Origin: Roseiarcus sp963709655
GTDB taxonomy: Bacteria > Pseudomonadota > Alphaproteobacteria > Rhizobiales > Beijerinckiaceae
Direction of reading: 5' to 3'
NCBI GenBank assembly: GCA_963709655.1
Contig: CAVPXF010000004.1
Span: 310,001 to 374,000 of the forward strand
Length of the DNA: 64,000 nucleotides
A program made the translations under genes and the position numbers. This document shows, piece by piece, positions 28,279 through 36,892 of this stretch. Positions within the stretch are counted from its first letter, which is position 1. Every line of letters starts with the position of its first letter. The notes beneath the pieces were generated by a model. It was not told the origin of the DNA, did no database searches, and saw nothing but the letters and a program-made list of their open reading frames with translations.

Positions 28279-28476
28279 TCAGGCGATCTTTGATGGCAAG
28301 ACAACCCGATTGTGTCCGAGCCGGTCCGCCAGTGCGGCCAGCTCCTCCACGATCGCGTCCATGGCGTCGGAGGGCTCGTGCGGCTCCAAGTGCACGGCAT
28401 GGACCAAGAGCCGACCGCCCTTGCGGTCGGCGCGACGATCGCTGACGGGCGCATAGCCAAACCCACCGCCGCCCAA
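28279..28476 (-). pseudogene. C-terminal remnant of a YcaQ-like winged-helix DNA glycosylase
   Basis: About 65 codons reading GYAPVSDRRADRKGGRLLVH then AVHLEP resemble the C terminus of crosslink-repair DNA glycosylase YcaQ-type proteins (pattern D-x-K-A-D-R-K, then V-x-x-x-H-x-E-P). The frame continues upstream only into the 2-hydroxyacid dehydrogenase gene in another frame, so no full protein exists. The rest of 28017-28499 shows no gene. A remnant left by replacement of a repair gene is the likeliest reading; chance similarity is possible. Confidence 0.35.
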
Positions 28477-28499
28477 TGCCCGGGTACCGTCCCGAAGGG

Positions 28500-29474
28500 T
28501 CAGGAAGCGTTCAAAATCCTGATTGGCGCGCCGTCCAGGAAGGCGAGAGCGTTCTCGACGCTCAGCCGGTAGAAATCGCGCCAGGTCTCTTCAACTCCGT
28601 ATCCGAGATGGGGCGTCAGCACCGTGGCGCCGGAGTCGCGGAGCGGGTGGTTCTGCGGCAGCGGTTCCTTGTCGTAGACGTCCAGCGCCGCGATGATTTT
28701 TCCGGCCCGGACCGCCGCGACAAGAGCGCCCTCGTCGATCAAAGGACCGCGGGACGTATTGATCAAGATCGCGCCCTCTTTCATGCGGCCAATGTCTTCG
28801 GCTCCAATGATGCCGCGACTTCGCGGCGAGAGGACCATGTGCAGGGAGATCGCGTCGGACTCGGCGATGAGGTCCGATTTTCCGACAAGACGCGCGCCTG
28901 CCTCCTGGCATCTGGCCTCGGTCAGGTTTGGACTCCAGGCGATCACCGTCATGTCGAGCGCGGCGCCATAGCGAGCCATGCGGCTCCCGAGCCGTCCAAG
29001 ACCGACGATGCCGAGCGTCTTGCCGGCGAGGCTCATCCCCACGGGAACGCCGCGCTGGAAGCCGCCGGCCCGCATGGTTGCATCGGCAGCCGGGATGGCG
29101 CGGGCGGCGGCGATCATGAGGCCGAGGGCCAATTCAGCGGTCGCAAAGGGAGCGCCAGGGCCGCCGCCGGCGGTGTTGCTGACAACGACGCCTTGGCGGG
29201 AACACGCCGCGAGGTCCAGGGTTGCGACATGGGCTCCCGTGACGCCGATCATTCGCAGTTTGGGCAGGCGGCGGATGAGCGTCTCGGGGAAGGCGGTCCG
29301 CTCCCGCATGGTGAGCAGAATGTCGAAATCGGCAAGCGCGGCGGCCGCCTCGTCCTCGGTCTCGAAAGCGTCGGCAAAGAAGGCCAGATCGGCCCGAGAG
29401 GCAAGCGGGGACCAGTCGGCGCTCTTGCGGGCGACATCCTGCCAGTCATCGAGAACCGCGACCTTGGTCATCAT
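28500..29474 (-). CDS. D-isomer-specific 2-hydroxyacid dehydrogenase family protein
   Basis: NAD-dependent dehydrogenase of 324 residues. The Rossmann motif GIVGLGRLGSRMA is central; the catalytic Arg lies in ILINTSRGPLIDE, the acid in LDVYDKEPLP and the His in LTPHLGYG. GGAGAC precedes the start MMTK. It lies 36 bases after the MeaB-type GTPase and is likely the last gene of the mutase operon. Such enzymes interconvert 2-oxo and 2-hydroxy acids; the real substrate is unknown. Confidence 0.9.
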   Translation of the reverse strand: MMTKVAVLDDWQDVARKSADWSPLASRADLAFFADAFETEDEAAAALADFDILLTMRERTAFPETLIRRLPKLRMIGVTGAHVATLDLAACSRQGVVVSNTAGGGPGAPFATAELALGLMIAAARAIPAADATMRAGGFQRGVPVGMSLAGKTLGIVGLGRLGSRMARYGAALDMTVIAWSPNLTEARCQEAGARLVGKSDLIAESDAISLHMVLSPRSRGIIGAEDIGRMKEGAILINTSRGPLIDEGALVAAVRAGKIIAALDVYDKEPLPQNHPLRDSGATVLTPHLGYGVEETWRDFYRLSVENALAFLDGAPIRILNAS

Positions 29475-29510
29475 GGTCTCCTGTTCATCGGCGACAGCGG
29501 CTGATTTCGC

Positions 29511-30470
29511 TCACCGGATTGCGCCCATCAGGCGGCTGGCGGCCTCGGCGATGCCGATCTCTCCGCGCAGCGCCGCCTCCAGGATCGTGTCGCTCTTCGC
29601 GTCGTCAAGCGCAAGAACCCGGTCTCGGATCTGACGGCCGGCGGATTGCGCAACGAGCCGGCGCACGCGACGCAGGCGGTTGGCTCGCTTCTGAGAGGGG
29701 GTACGTGCCGCGCGGGCGTCGATCGCGGCGGCGAGTTCAAGAATCCCGTCGCCGCTGGTCGCGATTGTCTCGACGACGGCCACGTCCCTGTTATCGACGC
29801 GCAGCTTCAGCATGGCCCGCAACTGGTCGACGGTTCGACGCGCCAGCGGCAGGTCGGCCTTGTTGACCGCAAGGACGTCGGCGATTTCCAGGATGCCCGA
29901 CTTGATGGCCTGGACGTCGTCGCCAAGACCCGGCGCATTGACGACGACGCAGACATCCGCCACCTCCGCGACCTCCACCTCGGATTGTCCGGCGCCGACC
30001 GTCTCGATGACGATCACGTCGCGTCCCGACGCGTCCATCAGATCGACGACCAGATGAATGCTTTCGGAAAGACCGCCGAGGTGGCCGCGCGAGGCGATCG
30101 AGCGGATGAAGACGCCGGGGTCCTCCGTGTGCCGCTGCATGCGCACGCGGTCGCCGAGCACCGACCCGCCCGAAATCGGGCTCGAAGGATCGACCGCGGC
30201 GACGGCGACCGTGCGTCCGGCGGCGCGCACATGGGCCACGTAGGCGTCGATCAGCGTCGATTTTCCCGCTCCCGGAGGGCCGCTGAAGCCGACGACTGCG
30301 GACCGCCCGGTCGCCGGGTAGATCGCCCGGGAAATCGCGTCGGCGAGCGCGCCGCCCCGCTCGACCAGCGTCAGGCAGCGCGCCAGCGCGGCCGGCTCGC
30401 CACGCCGCAGCCGATCGAGCAGCAGCCCGAATGCGGGGTTGAGTTCACGCGACGATGAGGGGGCGTCCAA
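29511..30470 (-). CDS. MeaB/ArgK-type P-loop GTPase, mutase chaperone
   Basis: G-protein chaperone that guards adenosylcobalamin loading and protects acyl-CoA mutases from inactivation; 319 residues from TTG 30470. Motifs: Walker A GFSGPPGAGKST, DPSSPISGGSVLGDR, switch region IETVGAGQSEVEVAEVAD and the base-recognition NKAD. It overlaps the end of the mutase large subunit by 26 bases, tying the two together. The N-terminal arm is shorter than in many MeaB proteins. The TTG start is the best choice because residues upstream are shadow sequence of the mutase gene. Confidence 0.88.
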   Translation of the reverse strand: MDAPSSSRELNPAFGLLLDRLRRGEPAALARCLTLVERGGALADAISRAIYPATGRSAVVGFSGPPGAGKSTLIDAYVAHVRAAGRTVAVAAVDPSSPISGGSVLGDRVRMQRHTEDPGVFIRSIASRGHLGGLSESIHLVVDLMDASGRDVIVIETVGAGQSEVEVAEVADVCVVVNAPGLGDDVQAIKSGILEIADVLAVNKADLPLARRTVDQLRAMLKLRVDNRDVAVVETIATSGDGILELAAAIDARAARTPSQKRANRLRRVRRLVAQSAGRQIRDRVLALDDAKSDTILEAALRGEIGIAEAASRLMGAIR

Positions 30471-32127
30471 AGCCCAGTTCTTTGCGCAGGAGGCCGACGA
30501 TCTCGCCATGGGTGACGCCGCGCTCCGCCGCATCGACGACCCTGGCGAACACATTGTCCTTCTCGTCGTGGGCGGCGCGCGCCAGTGCGGCGAGCGCGTT
30601 CTCGACCTCGCTCGGGCTGCGGCTCGCCTTGAACGCCTTGAAGCGTTCGACATGCGCCTTCATGCGATCGGGATCGGGCCGTTCGGTTGGCTTGACAACG
30701 GTTTCCGCTTCGTCGAGCGCGTAGCAGTTGACGCCGACGACCTTCTCCTCGCCGCGTTCGATCCGATCCTGATATCTGAGCGCCGAGTCGCCGATCATGG
30801 TCTGGACGAGTCCCGCCTCGACCGCCTTGTACATCCCTCCGGCCGCGTCGATCCTGGCGATAACCGCGAGGATCCCGGCTTCCATCTGATCCGTCAGCGT
30901 CTCGACGTAGTAGGAGCCGGCCAGCGGGTCGATCACGTCACAGAGATGCGCCTCCTCGCGCAAAATGTTCTGGGTCGCGACCGCGATGCGCGCGGTTTTT
31001 TCGGTCGGCGTCGCCACCGCTTCGTCATAGGCGTCGGTGTGCAGGGACTGGAGGCCGCTCAGAATGCCGGCCGTCGCCTGGACCGCGACGCGCGCGATGT
31101 TGTTGAGCGGTTGCTGCCGCGTCAGGTCCACACCCGAGGTCTGGCCGTGGAACTTGAAGCGCCAGGAGTTCGGGTTCTTGGCGCCGAGGCGCTCGCGCGC
31201 AAGGCGCGCCCAGATCCGCCGCGCGGCGCGGAACTTGGCGATCTCCTCGAAGAAGCTGATCGAAATGTCGAAGAAGAAGGTGAAGCGGCGCAGCAGCACG
31301 TCGATGTCGATGCCGCGCGCGACGCAGTCCTCGGCGTATTGCAGCGCGGTGGAGAAAGTGAAGCCGACTGTCTCGGCCGGGGTCGCGCCGGCCTGCTGCA
31401 TGTGCTGGCCGACCACGGAGATGGGGTTCCAGTTCGGCACGCGCTCCAGGCAGAACGCGACGTGATCGGTCAGCACCCGGCGCGAGCCCTTGAGAGACAG
31501 GCGGTAGAACATGTGGTTGGCGACGAAATGGGAAATGTAGTCGCTCTGGTTGGACGTGCCGGACACGGCCGTCCAGGGAACGCCGCGGCGCTTGGCGACG
31601 CCGAGCGTGAAGGCGAGCAAGGTGAAGGGCGAGGGGTCGTTCATCGCCGTCGAGATTTGGCCCAGGGGCACGCCGGCCAGGGCGACGTCCATGTCGTCGA
31701 CGGTGTTCGACACGGTGCCGCACGTACCGAGCAGGGCAGGGTCGACCTCGTCGCAATCGACGCCGCGGAATCCCGAGTTGCACGGCAGGAAACTGATCGC
31801 AGTCGCTCCGGCGGCGAGAAGCTGGCGCACGCGGGCGTTATAGTCCTCGGGCGTCCCGAGTCCGATCAACTGGCGCTGCGTCCAGGTACGCCCGCGGTGC
31901 ATGGTCGGATAGATCCCGCGGGTGAACGGATACTGTCCCGGAAAGCCGAGATCCGTCTCGTAGGCGGAGCTATCCCAGTCGCGCGGCGTGTAGAGCGGCC
32001 TGACCTCGATGCCGGAGCGATTGACGACCTTGCGCTCCGAGCCGATCTGGCTCGCGTAATCGGCGCGCCATTGACCGCAGGCCTGGTCGAAGCCGGGCAG
32101 GGGAGGTTGAACGGCTTCCTTGGTCAT
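30445..32127 (-). CDS. B12-dependent acyl-CoA mutase, large subunit (atypical active site)
   Basis: TIM-barrel subunit of the methylmalonyl-CoA mutase superfamily, 560 residues, the size of IcmA/HcmA-type stand-alone large subunits. The scaffold is clear (GFPGQYPFTRGIYPTMHRGR at 61-80, ISFFEEIAKFRAARR, QSLHTDAYDEA, VIDPLAGSYYVE). Against methylmalonyl-CoA mutase, the catalytic Tyr of the YPTMY segment is His77, while the Arg (217) and His (242, in GQHMQQAGAT) appear kept. The FDLATHRGYDSD loop is replaced by SFLPCNSGFRGVDCDE. These changes argue for a substrate other than methylmalonyl-, isobutyryl- or 2-hydroxyisobutyryl-CoA. ATG 32127 overlaps the small-subunit stop (ATGA). Confidence 0.88.
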   Translation of the reverse strand: MTKEAVQPPLPGFDQACGQWRADYASQIGSERKVVNRSGIEVRPLYTPRDWDSSAYETDLGFPGQYPFTRGIYPTMHRGRTWTQRQLIGLGTPEDYNARVRQLLAAGATAISFLPCNSGFRGVDCDEVDPALLGTCGTVSNTVDDMDVALAGVPLGQISTAMNDPSPFTLLAFTLGVAKRRGVPWTAVSGTSNQSDYISHFVANHMFYRLSLKGSRRVLTDHVAFCLERVPNWNPISVVGQHMQQAGATPAETVGFTFSTALQYAEDCVARGIDIDVLLRRFTFFFDISISFFEEIAKFRAARRIWARLARERLGAKNPNSWRFKFHGQTSGVDLTRQQPLNNIARVAVQATAGILSGLQSLHTDAYDEAVATPTEKTARIAVATQNILREEAHLCDVIDPLAGSYYVETLTDQMEAGILAVIARIDAAGGMYKAVEAGLVQTMIGDSALRYQDRIERGEEKVVGVNCYALDEAETVVKPTERPDPDRMKAHVERFKAFKASRSPSEVENALAALARAAHDEKDNVFARVVDAAERGVTHGEIVGLLRKELGFGRPLIVA

Positions 32128-32573
32128 GATGTCCATTCCCTGAGCTCGGCGTCGCGCGCCGCCCGCGCTTCGGCGGCGAGCGCGGCGATGCGGTCGACGA
32201 TCTCGTCGCGCGAGGCGCCGGAGCCCAGGACCACCCTCACCCCTGAGGCGATCAGCGCCGGGCGCTCGTCGTCGGGCACGATGCCGCCGACGACGACGGC
32301 CACGTGCCCCAGTCCGGCCGCGCTGAGCGCCTGAATGAGTTGCGGCACGATCAGGTGGTCGGTGGCGAGCGAACTGACGCCGATCGCGTCGACGTCCTCC
32401 TCCATCGCCAGCTTCACCACGGCGGGAATCGATTGCCAGGGCGGCGTGTAGATCACGTCCATGCCCGCGTCGCGCAGGAAGGCCGCGACGATCCGGCTGC
32501 CGCGATCGTGGCCGTCGAGCCCGATCTTGGTGACGAGGACGCGGGCAGGGGGGTCGAGACGCGGCATGCTCAT
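32124..32573 (-). CDS. B12-dependent acyl-CoA mutase, cobalamin-binding small subunit
   Basis: A 149-residue cobalamin-binding domain of the IcmB/HcmB/MCM-C-terminal type. The base-off B12 motif D-x-H-x-x-G is at residues 20-25 (GLDGHDRGSRIVA), with the SxL (IGVSSLATDH) and GG (VVVGGIVPD) motifs further on. It starts by ATGA overlap with the TetR stop and ends overlapping the large-subunit start, giving a tight TetR-small-large-MeaB operon. It forms the holoenzyme with the large subunit. Confidence 0.93.
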   Translation of the reverse strand: MSMPRLDPPARVLVTKIGLDGHDRGSRIVAAFLRDAGMDVIYTPPWQSIPAVVKLAMEEDVDAIGVSSLATDHLIVPQLIQALSAAGLGHVAVVVGGIVPDDERPALIASGVRVVLGSGASRDEIVDRIAALAAEARAARDAELREWTS

Positions 32574-33175
32574 GACGCCTGCTCCCGGGCGAGCGCCCGA
32601 AGGGGCGCGAGCGCTGCGCGGGCGATCTCGTCAATGGCGGTCCCGTCCGGCCGATACCAGACCGGCGTCCAGTTGAGCGCGCCGAGCAGGAAGAGCCTGG
32701 CGAGCTGCGGGTTCACACTCTTCGGCAACCGCACCCCCGCGACCAGGTCGCGAAACCGCTGTTCGTAGCGGTCGCGCAGGCGGGTGAGATCGGCTGCGAT
32801 CTCGGGGACGTCGTCAGGCAGGATGCGGATGACGACGCGCGCGTAGGCGCTAGCGTCGAGGATCGCTTCCAGGTGCGCTTCGACAGCCGCGGCGAGCCGT
32901 TCCCAGGGGTCCTCGCCGCCTGCGGTCGCTTTGTCCACGTGATCGACGATGCGCTGGACGCCCTCTTCGTAGACCGCAAGCAGCAGCGCCTGCTTACCGG
33001 GAACGTGGAAATAGATGGCGCCCGGCGTCATGTCCGTCGCGGCAGCGAGTTCGCGGATGGTGGTGGCGTGATAGCCCAGCTCGGCGAACTTCGCGGCCGC
33101 CGCGTCGAGCAGCGCTGGCCAGCGATTGGCCTGCCGTTTTGCTTCGGTCGCCGCCACGCGTCCGGTCCTCCGCAT
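32570..33175 (-). CDS. TetR family transcriptional regulator
   Basis: A 201-residue repressor. The N-terminal helix-turn-helix reads FAELGYHATTIRELAAATDM then TPGAIYFHVPGKQALL; the rest is a helical ligand domain. It heads the mutase operon and faces the thioesterase/CoA-ligase genes, with a perfect palindrome immediately upstream. By analogy with other TetR proteins of acyl-CoA pathways it probably senses an acyl-CoA and represses both directions. Confidence 0.9.
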   Translation of the reverse strand: MRRTGRVAATEAKRQANRWPALLDAAAAKFAELGYHATTIRELAAATDMTPGAIYFHVPGKQALLLAVYEEGVQRIVDHVDKATAGGEDPWERLAAAVEAHLEAILDASAYARVVIRILPDDVPEIAADLTRLRDRYEQRFRDLVAGVRLPKSVNPQLARLFLLGALNWTPVWYRPDGTAIDEIARAALAPLRALAREQAS

Positions 33176-33182
33176 TAGCTAA

Positions 33183-33198
33183 CTAAACGATTGTTTAG
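33183..33198. promoter_or_regulatory. Candidate TetR operator
   Basis: Perfect inverted repeat CTAAAC-GATT-GTTTAG, 16 bases, seven bases upstream of the TetR start codon in the 102-base divergent gap before the thioesterase. Its AT-rich composition stands out from the surroundings. Its size and position suit autorepression and control of the divergent transcript. Confidence 0.65.
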
Positions 33199-33277
33199 CA
33201 CGTCGAGTCGTGCATAATCAAGCGACGCCGACCGGCGCTCGGAAGGAGCGTCAGGATGCGAAAGCGGATGGAACGCG

Positions 33278-33766
33278 ATGCCTCAGGAGGATGCCGGCGC
33301 CGACGCGATCGGGGCCGCCTGCGCGCGAAGAATGCTGGCGGGCGACCGGGTGAGCCGCGCCCTCGGCGTCGCGCTCGTCTCGGCCGGCGCCGGGCGCGCC
33401 TTGCTCGAAATGACGGTCCGCGAGGACATGCTCAACGGCTTCGGCTCCTGCCATGGCGGGGTGCTCTATACGCTCGCCGATACCGCGCTCTCCTGCGCGT
33501 GCAACAGCCACAACGAGCGCTCGGTCGCACATCACTGCTCGATGATCTACCTACGGCCGGGCCGGCTCGGCGAGCGGCTTCTGGCGCTGGCGATGGAGCG
33601 CGCGAAGGCCGGGCGCGTCGGCCTCTATGACGTCAGCGTCACCGACGCCTCGGGCAGGATCGTCGGCGAATTCCTCGGCCACGCCCGCTTCATCGGCGGC
33701 GCCGTACTCGACGCCCAAACGATAGCGGCCGAGGCGGAAGCCGCCGAGGGTCCAAAGATCGTTTGA
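33278..33766 (+). CDS. Hotdog-fold acyl-CoA thioesterase, PaaI family
   Basis: A 162-residue thioesterase releasing CoA from acyl- or hydroxyphenylacetyl-CoA. The hotdog core is visible: NGFGSCHGGVLYTLADTALS with the catalytic Asp, then AHHCSMIYLRPGRLGERLLA. PaaI proteins act as safety valves when CoA esters build up in aromatic or acid catabolism. It is divergent from the TetR gene and 39 bases before the CoA ligase, which suggests both handle the same acid. Confidence 0.9.
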   Translation: MPQEDAGADAIGAACARRMLAGDRVSRALGVALVSAGAGRALLEMTVREDMLNGFGSCHGGVLYTLADTALSCACNSHNERSVAHHCSMIYLRPGRLGERLLALAMERAKAGRVGLYDVSVTDASGRIVGEFLGHARFIGGAVLDAQTIAAEAEAAEGPKIV

Positions 33767-33805
33767 AGGAACGCCGACAAGGACGTTCGAAGAGGGAGGA
33801 GCATC

Positions 33806-35167
33806 ATGGCGGATGGCGCCTATTGGGACCGCACCAAGGAAACGCGTTCGCGCGCCGAGCGCGAGGCCGAGGTGCTGGCGAATTTGCAGCGGCAATTGCA
33901 CGATGTCTACGAGCGGTTGCCGTTCTATCGCGCCCATTACGACAAGCACGGCTTTAAGCCAGAACAGGTCAGGGCGCTCGACGATTTCGCCAAGCGCGTG
34001 CCGATCATCACCAAGCCGATGCTGCGCGACGACCAGACGGCGCATGGGCCGTTCGGGCGCTATCTCGGCTGCGAGCCGGTCGACATCATCCGCGTGCACG
34101 GATCGTCAGGGACCAGCGGAAAGCCGACCCTCTACGCCTTTTCGCGCCACGACTGGGACTATGTCGCCGACGTCATGGCGCAGGGGCTTTATACTTGCGG
34201 CGTGCGTCCGGGCGACGTGGTGCAACTCGCAACCGTGTTCAGCCTGTTCATGGGCGGGTGGGGGGCGCTCCTTGGCGTCGAGCGCCTCGGCGCCACCGCG
34301 TTTCCGCTTGGCGCGGGCGAGACCGAACGGCAGCTCGATCTGATGCATCGGATCGGCGCGACGGTGCTCGTCACCACGCCGACCTATGCGCTGCACATGC
34401 TCGAAACCGCCCGCTCGCTCGGCTACGACACCGTCAAGTCGCCGTTGCGGCTCGGCATATTCATCGGCGAGCCCGGCTCGTCGATCCCCGGGACGCGGCA
34501 GGCGCTCGAATGGGGCTGGGGCATCAAGGTGCGCGACATGGCCACGACGTCGGAGATGACTCCGTGGGCCACCAACGCCGAATGCGAGGCGGCGCAAGGG
34601 CCGCACGTGATGCAGGACGAAGTGTGGACGGAGATCGTCGCCAAGGACGATCCCTCGCGCGTCCTTGCCGACGGCGAGAGCGGCGCAATCGTCTACACCC
34701 ACCTGAAGCGCAAGTCGCAGCCGATGATCCGCTTCTACGCCGGCGACGAATCCCATATGGTCAACGAGCCGTGCTCGTGCGGGCGCACCTATCCCCGGCT
34801 CCCGGCAGGCGTCTACGGCCGCCTCGACGACATGCTGCTGATCCGCGGAGCGAACGTCTATCCGAGCCAGGTGCAGCGGTCCTTGCTGGAGGTTCCCGGG
34901 ACCGGCGTCGAGTTCAAGATCGTGCTCGAAAAACAGGGCCCTATGGACCATGCAACGGTGTTGGTGGAGCGCGATCCTGCGACGGCGCCGTCCGATATCG
35001 ATCATTTCGTCGCCGACCTGAAGGAGCGGGTGCGGGCGAAACTGAAGAACGACACCGCCGTCAATTTCGAGGTCGACATCCTCCCCCCGAACACCCTCGA
35101 ACGCGCTCTGTCGAAGGCCAAGCGTGTCGACGATCGAAGGCCCAAATATCGGCCCGAAGGCCACTGA
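33806..35167 (+). CDS. Phenylacetate-CoA-ligase-like AMP-forming acyl-CoA ligase
   Basis: Adenylate-forming ligase of the PaaK branch, 453 residues, converting an acid to its CoA thioester with ATP. The P-loop VHGSSGTSGKPTLYAF is near residue 100; TTSEMTPWATNAECE and YGRLDDMLLIRGANVYPSQV are the later core motifs, and CSCGRTYPRL is the PaaK-type C-x-C segment. GGAGGAGC precedes the ATG. Phenylacetate is not certain: PaaK homologues activate many aromatic and small acids. It probably feeds the mutase encoded divergently. Confidence 0.9.
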   Translation: MADGAYWDRTKETRSRAEREAEVLANLQRQLHDVYERLPFYRAHYDKHGFKPEQVRALDDFAKRVPIITKPMLRDDQTAHGPFGRYLGCEPVDIIRVHGSSGTSGKPTLYAFSRHDWDYVADVMAQGLYTCGVRPGDVVQLATVFSLFMGGWGALLGVERLGATAFPLGAGETERQLDLMHRIGATVLVTTPTYALHMLETARSLGYDTVKSPLRLGIFIGEPGSSIPGTRQALEWGWGIKVRDMATTSEMTPWATNAECEAAQGPHVMQDEVWTEIVAKDDPSRVLADGESGAIVYTHLKRKSQPMIRFYAGDESHMVNEPCSCGRTYPRLPAGVYGRLDDMLLIRGANVYPSQVQRSLLEVPGTGVEFKIVLEKQGPMDHATVLVERDPATAPSDIDHFVADLKERVRAKLKNDTAVNFEVDILPPNTLERALSKAKRVDDRRPKYRPEGH

Positions 35168-35364
35168 CAAAACCGAAGTCGGTTAAGGCCGAACCGCTGC
35201 GTTACAGGGAGGCCGGCGCCTATGCGGGGTCCCGTCTGTTTGTCAGCGCCGAGCCCGAACACCGATCGGCGTTGCAGTACGGCGCGAGGATAAGTGGGCA
35301 GGCGCCAATTCAAACTCCACCTGGAACAGAATTCGACCCTAAGCCTATCGCCTACACTTACACC

Positions 35365-35934
35365 TCAGGTTCTGCCTGTCCCGCCGGGCGCCATCCGCAG
35401 CAGGATGCCGTCGCGTCGGACAACGTGATGGTAGAGAGCGGCCGCGGCGTGCAGGCCGGCGAGGGCGAACAGGGCATAGGCCAGCAGTTGGTGGATCTTC
35501 TCCGCGGGATGAAACAGGGCGGGGCTCGAGGCGACGCCGAAATTCAACTGAAAGACGCCGTAGTCGAACCCTCGCCCGTGCCAGACTCGCGCCACGGCGC
35601 CGACGACCGGAATGAGCAGCATCAGGACGTAGAGGAGGTGATGCGCGGCCAACGACGTTCGGCGGCTGAACTCGCCGATATCCGGCGGAAGGTCCGGCGC
35701 CTTGTGCGTGGCGCGCCACAGGACCCTCGCGACGACCAAGGCGAAGTATATGAGGCCGACGCAGACATGGACATTGATCCAGAAAGGCCGCGCTTGCCTC
35801 GGAATATCGTCGAACAGGAGCCCCAGGGCGCCCAGGAAGACGATCAATGCGGCGACCGTCCAATGAAAAGTTACAGCCCCGGCGCCGTAGCGCGCCGGCG
35901 CGGGGGCCACGTTTCGCTTCACAATATCTCTCAT
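35365..35934 (-). CDS. Cytochrome b561 family protein
   Basis: Inner-membrane diheme cytochrome b of 189 residues with four transmembrane helices. The heme histidines sit in VTFHWTVAALIV, WINVHVCVGLIYF, AAHHLLYVLMLL and KIHQLLAYALFAL. Family members move electrons between quinol and a periplasmic partner, sometimes reducing superoxide (CybB type). The start at 35934 is chosen because upstream in-frame residues lack natural composition. The 197 bases towards the ligase gene hold nothing recognisable. Confidence 0.87.
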   Translation of the reverse strand: MRDIVKRNVAPAPARYGAGAVTFHWTVAALIVFLGALGLLFDDIPRQARPFWINVHVCVGLIYFALVVARVLWRATHKAPDLPPDIGEFSRRTSLAAHHLLYVLMLLIPVVGAVARVWHGRGFDYGVFQLNFGVASSPALFHPAEKIHQLLAYALFALAGLHAAAALYHHVVRRDGILLRMAPGGTGRT

Positions 35935-36116
35935 CGGCAGAAGGACCTCATCTCGCAGTCGCTGTGGAGGCTGCCCACCTTGAGAGACGGATCCTCCGAG
36001 CGAGGCTGTTCGTTCCCGATTATCACGGGATCGAGGCAGGGCGCCGCATTTGATTTCAGCCACGCTTCTATTGGCGCTCGCGGACGGGCGAGGTCAGAAC
36101 AGTGTCGCGCCGCGCG

Positions 36117-36892
36117 CTAGAACTGGCGAGCCGCCGCACGATGGCTGTTTTGGCCTCGTCGCGCTTTTTTTTCGGAGGTCGGCAGGGCGTCAAGCGGGGG
36201 GACAACGAAGCCGAAAGGTCCCCCGGCGATCGCGCCCCGCTCGGCCCAATAGGCGTCGTAGCTCGAGTACTTCGGGTGCTCCGGCAGCGCTCTATGGACG
36301 TGTAGCGCGTCGCCGACCGCATGAACAGCGCTGCCGAGTCCGTCGGAGATCGCCCCACGGCCAGAAGCGCGGCGTCCTTGGGCTCGAAGCCCATGAAGAT
36401 CGCGCGTCACGTCGATCACCTCGCGCTTGTGGCCCGCCTTGGGACCCTGCATCCCGCCGATCGCCAGAGCGACGCGGCCGTCGACGGTGGAGAGACTGAA
36501 AGTCGCCGGCTGAGAAGCGCCGGTCCCCTTGCTACGAGACGCTTCCGTGCATTCGCCTTCGCGCTGAGTTTGCACTAATGTCGCATCGATCAGGAACAGG
36601 CGGAACGTGGAGTTTTCGGCCTTGAAGGCGTGCGAGTTCGACCTGCCTGCCCCAGCAAAGATCCGCAGGCAGTCGGCGCCCATAAGGCGCCGAACAGACG
36701 GTAGTGCTCGACGAGCGCGCTGAGGCGCGTCGCTGGATTGAGCCCGCGCCGCAAATAGCCGTGCAATGGTTTGGACAGGACCCGCGCGCTCGGGATCGCG
36801 GCGCGGTGCTGACGGTAGAGGCTCAGGGCATGGTCTCGCCAACTCCAGGCCACACGAGGCGCAAGCAATGACCGGAGCCAAAATCGCCGCAT
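36117..36892 (-). pseudogene. Decayed VirK/YbjX (DUF535) family gene
   Basis: Pieces of one DUF535 protein occur in order in different frames: RLSALVEHYRLFGAL, then DCLRIFAGAGRSNSH and FRLFLIDATLVQTQREGECT, DGRVALAIGGMQGPKAG, DLHGLR, PKDAALLAVG, and AISDGLGSAVHAVGDALHVH with YSSYDAYW. At least three frame changes are needed: loss of a base near 36660, a gain near 36385, a loss near 36350. The mixed insertions and deletions differ from the purely +1 shifts elsewhere, so true decay is likely. Confidence 0.75.

Noticed and set aside
30445..32573. Plain methylmalonyl-CoA mutase annotation
   Set aside because: Catalytic Tyr and the substrate loop differ and the gene context is amide/acid-CoA catabolism, so only the superfamily is asserted.
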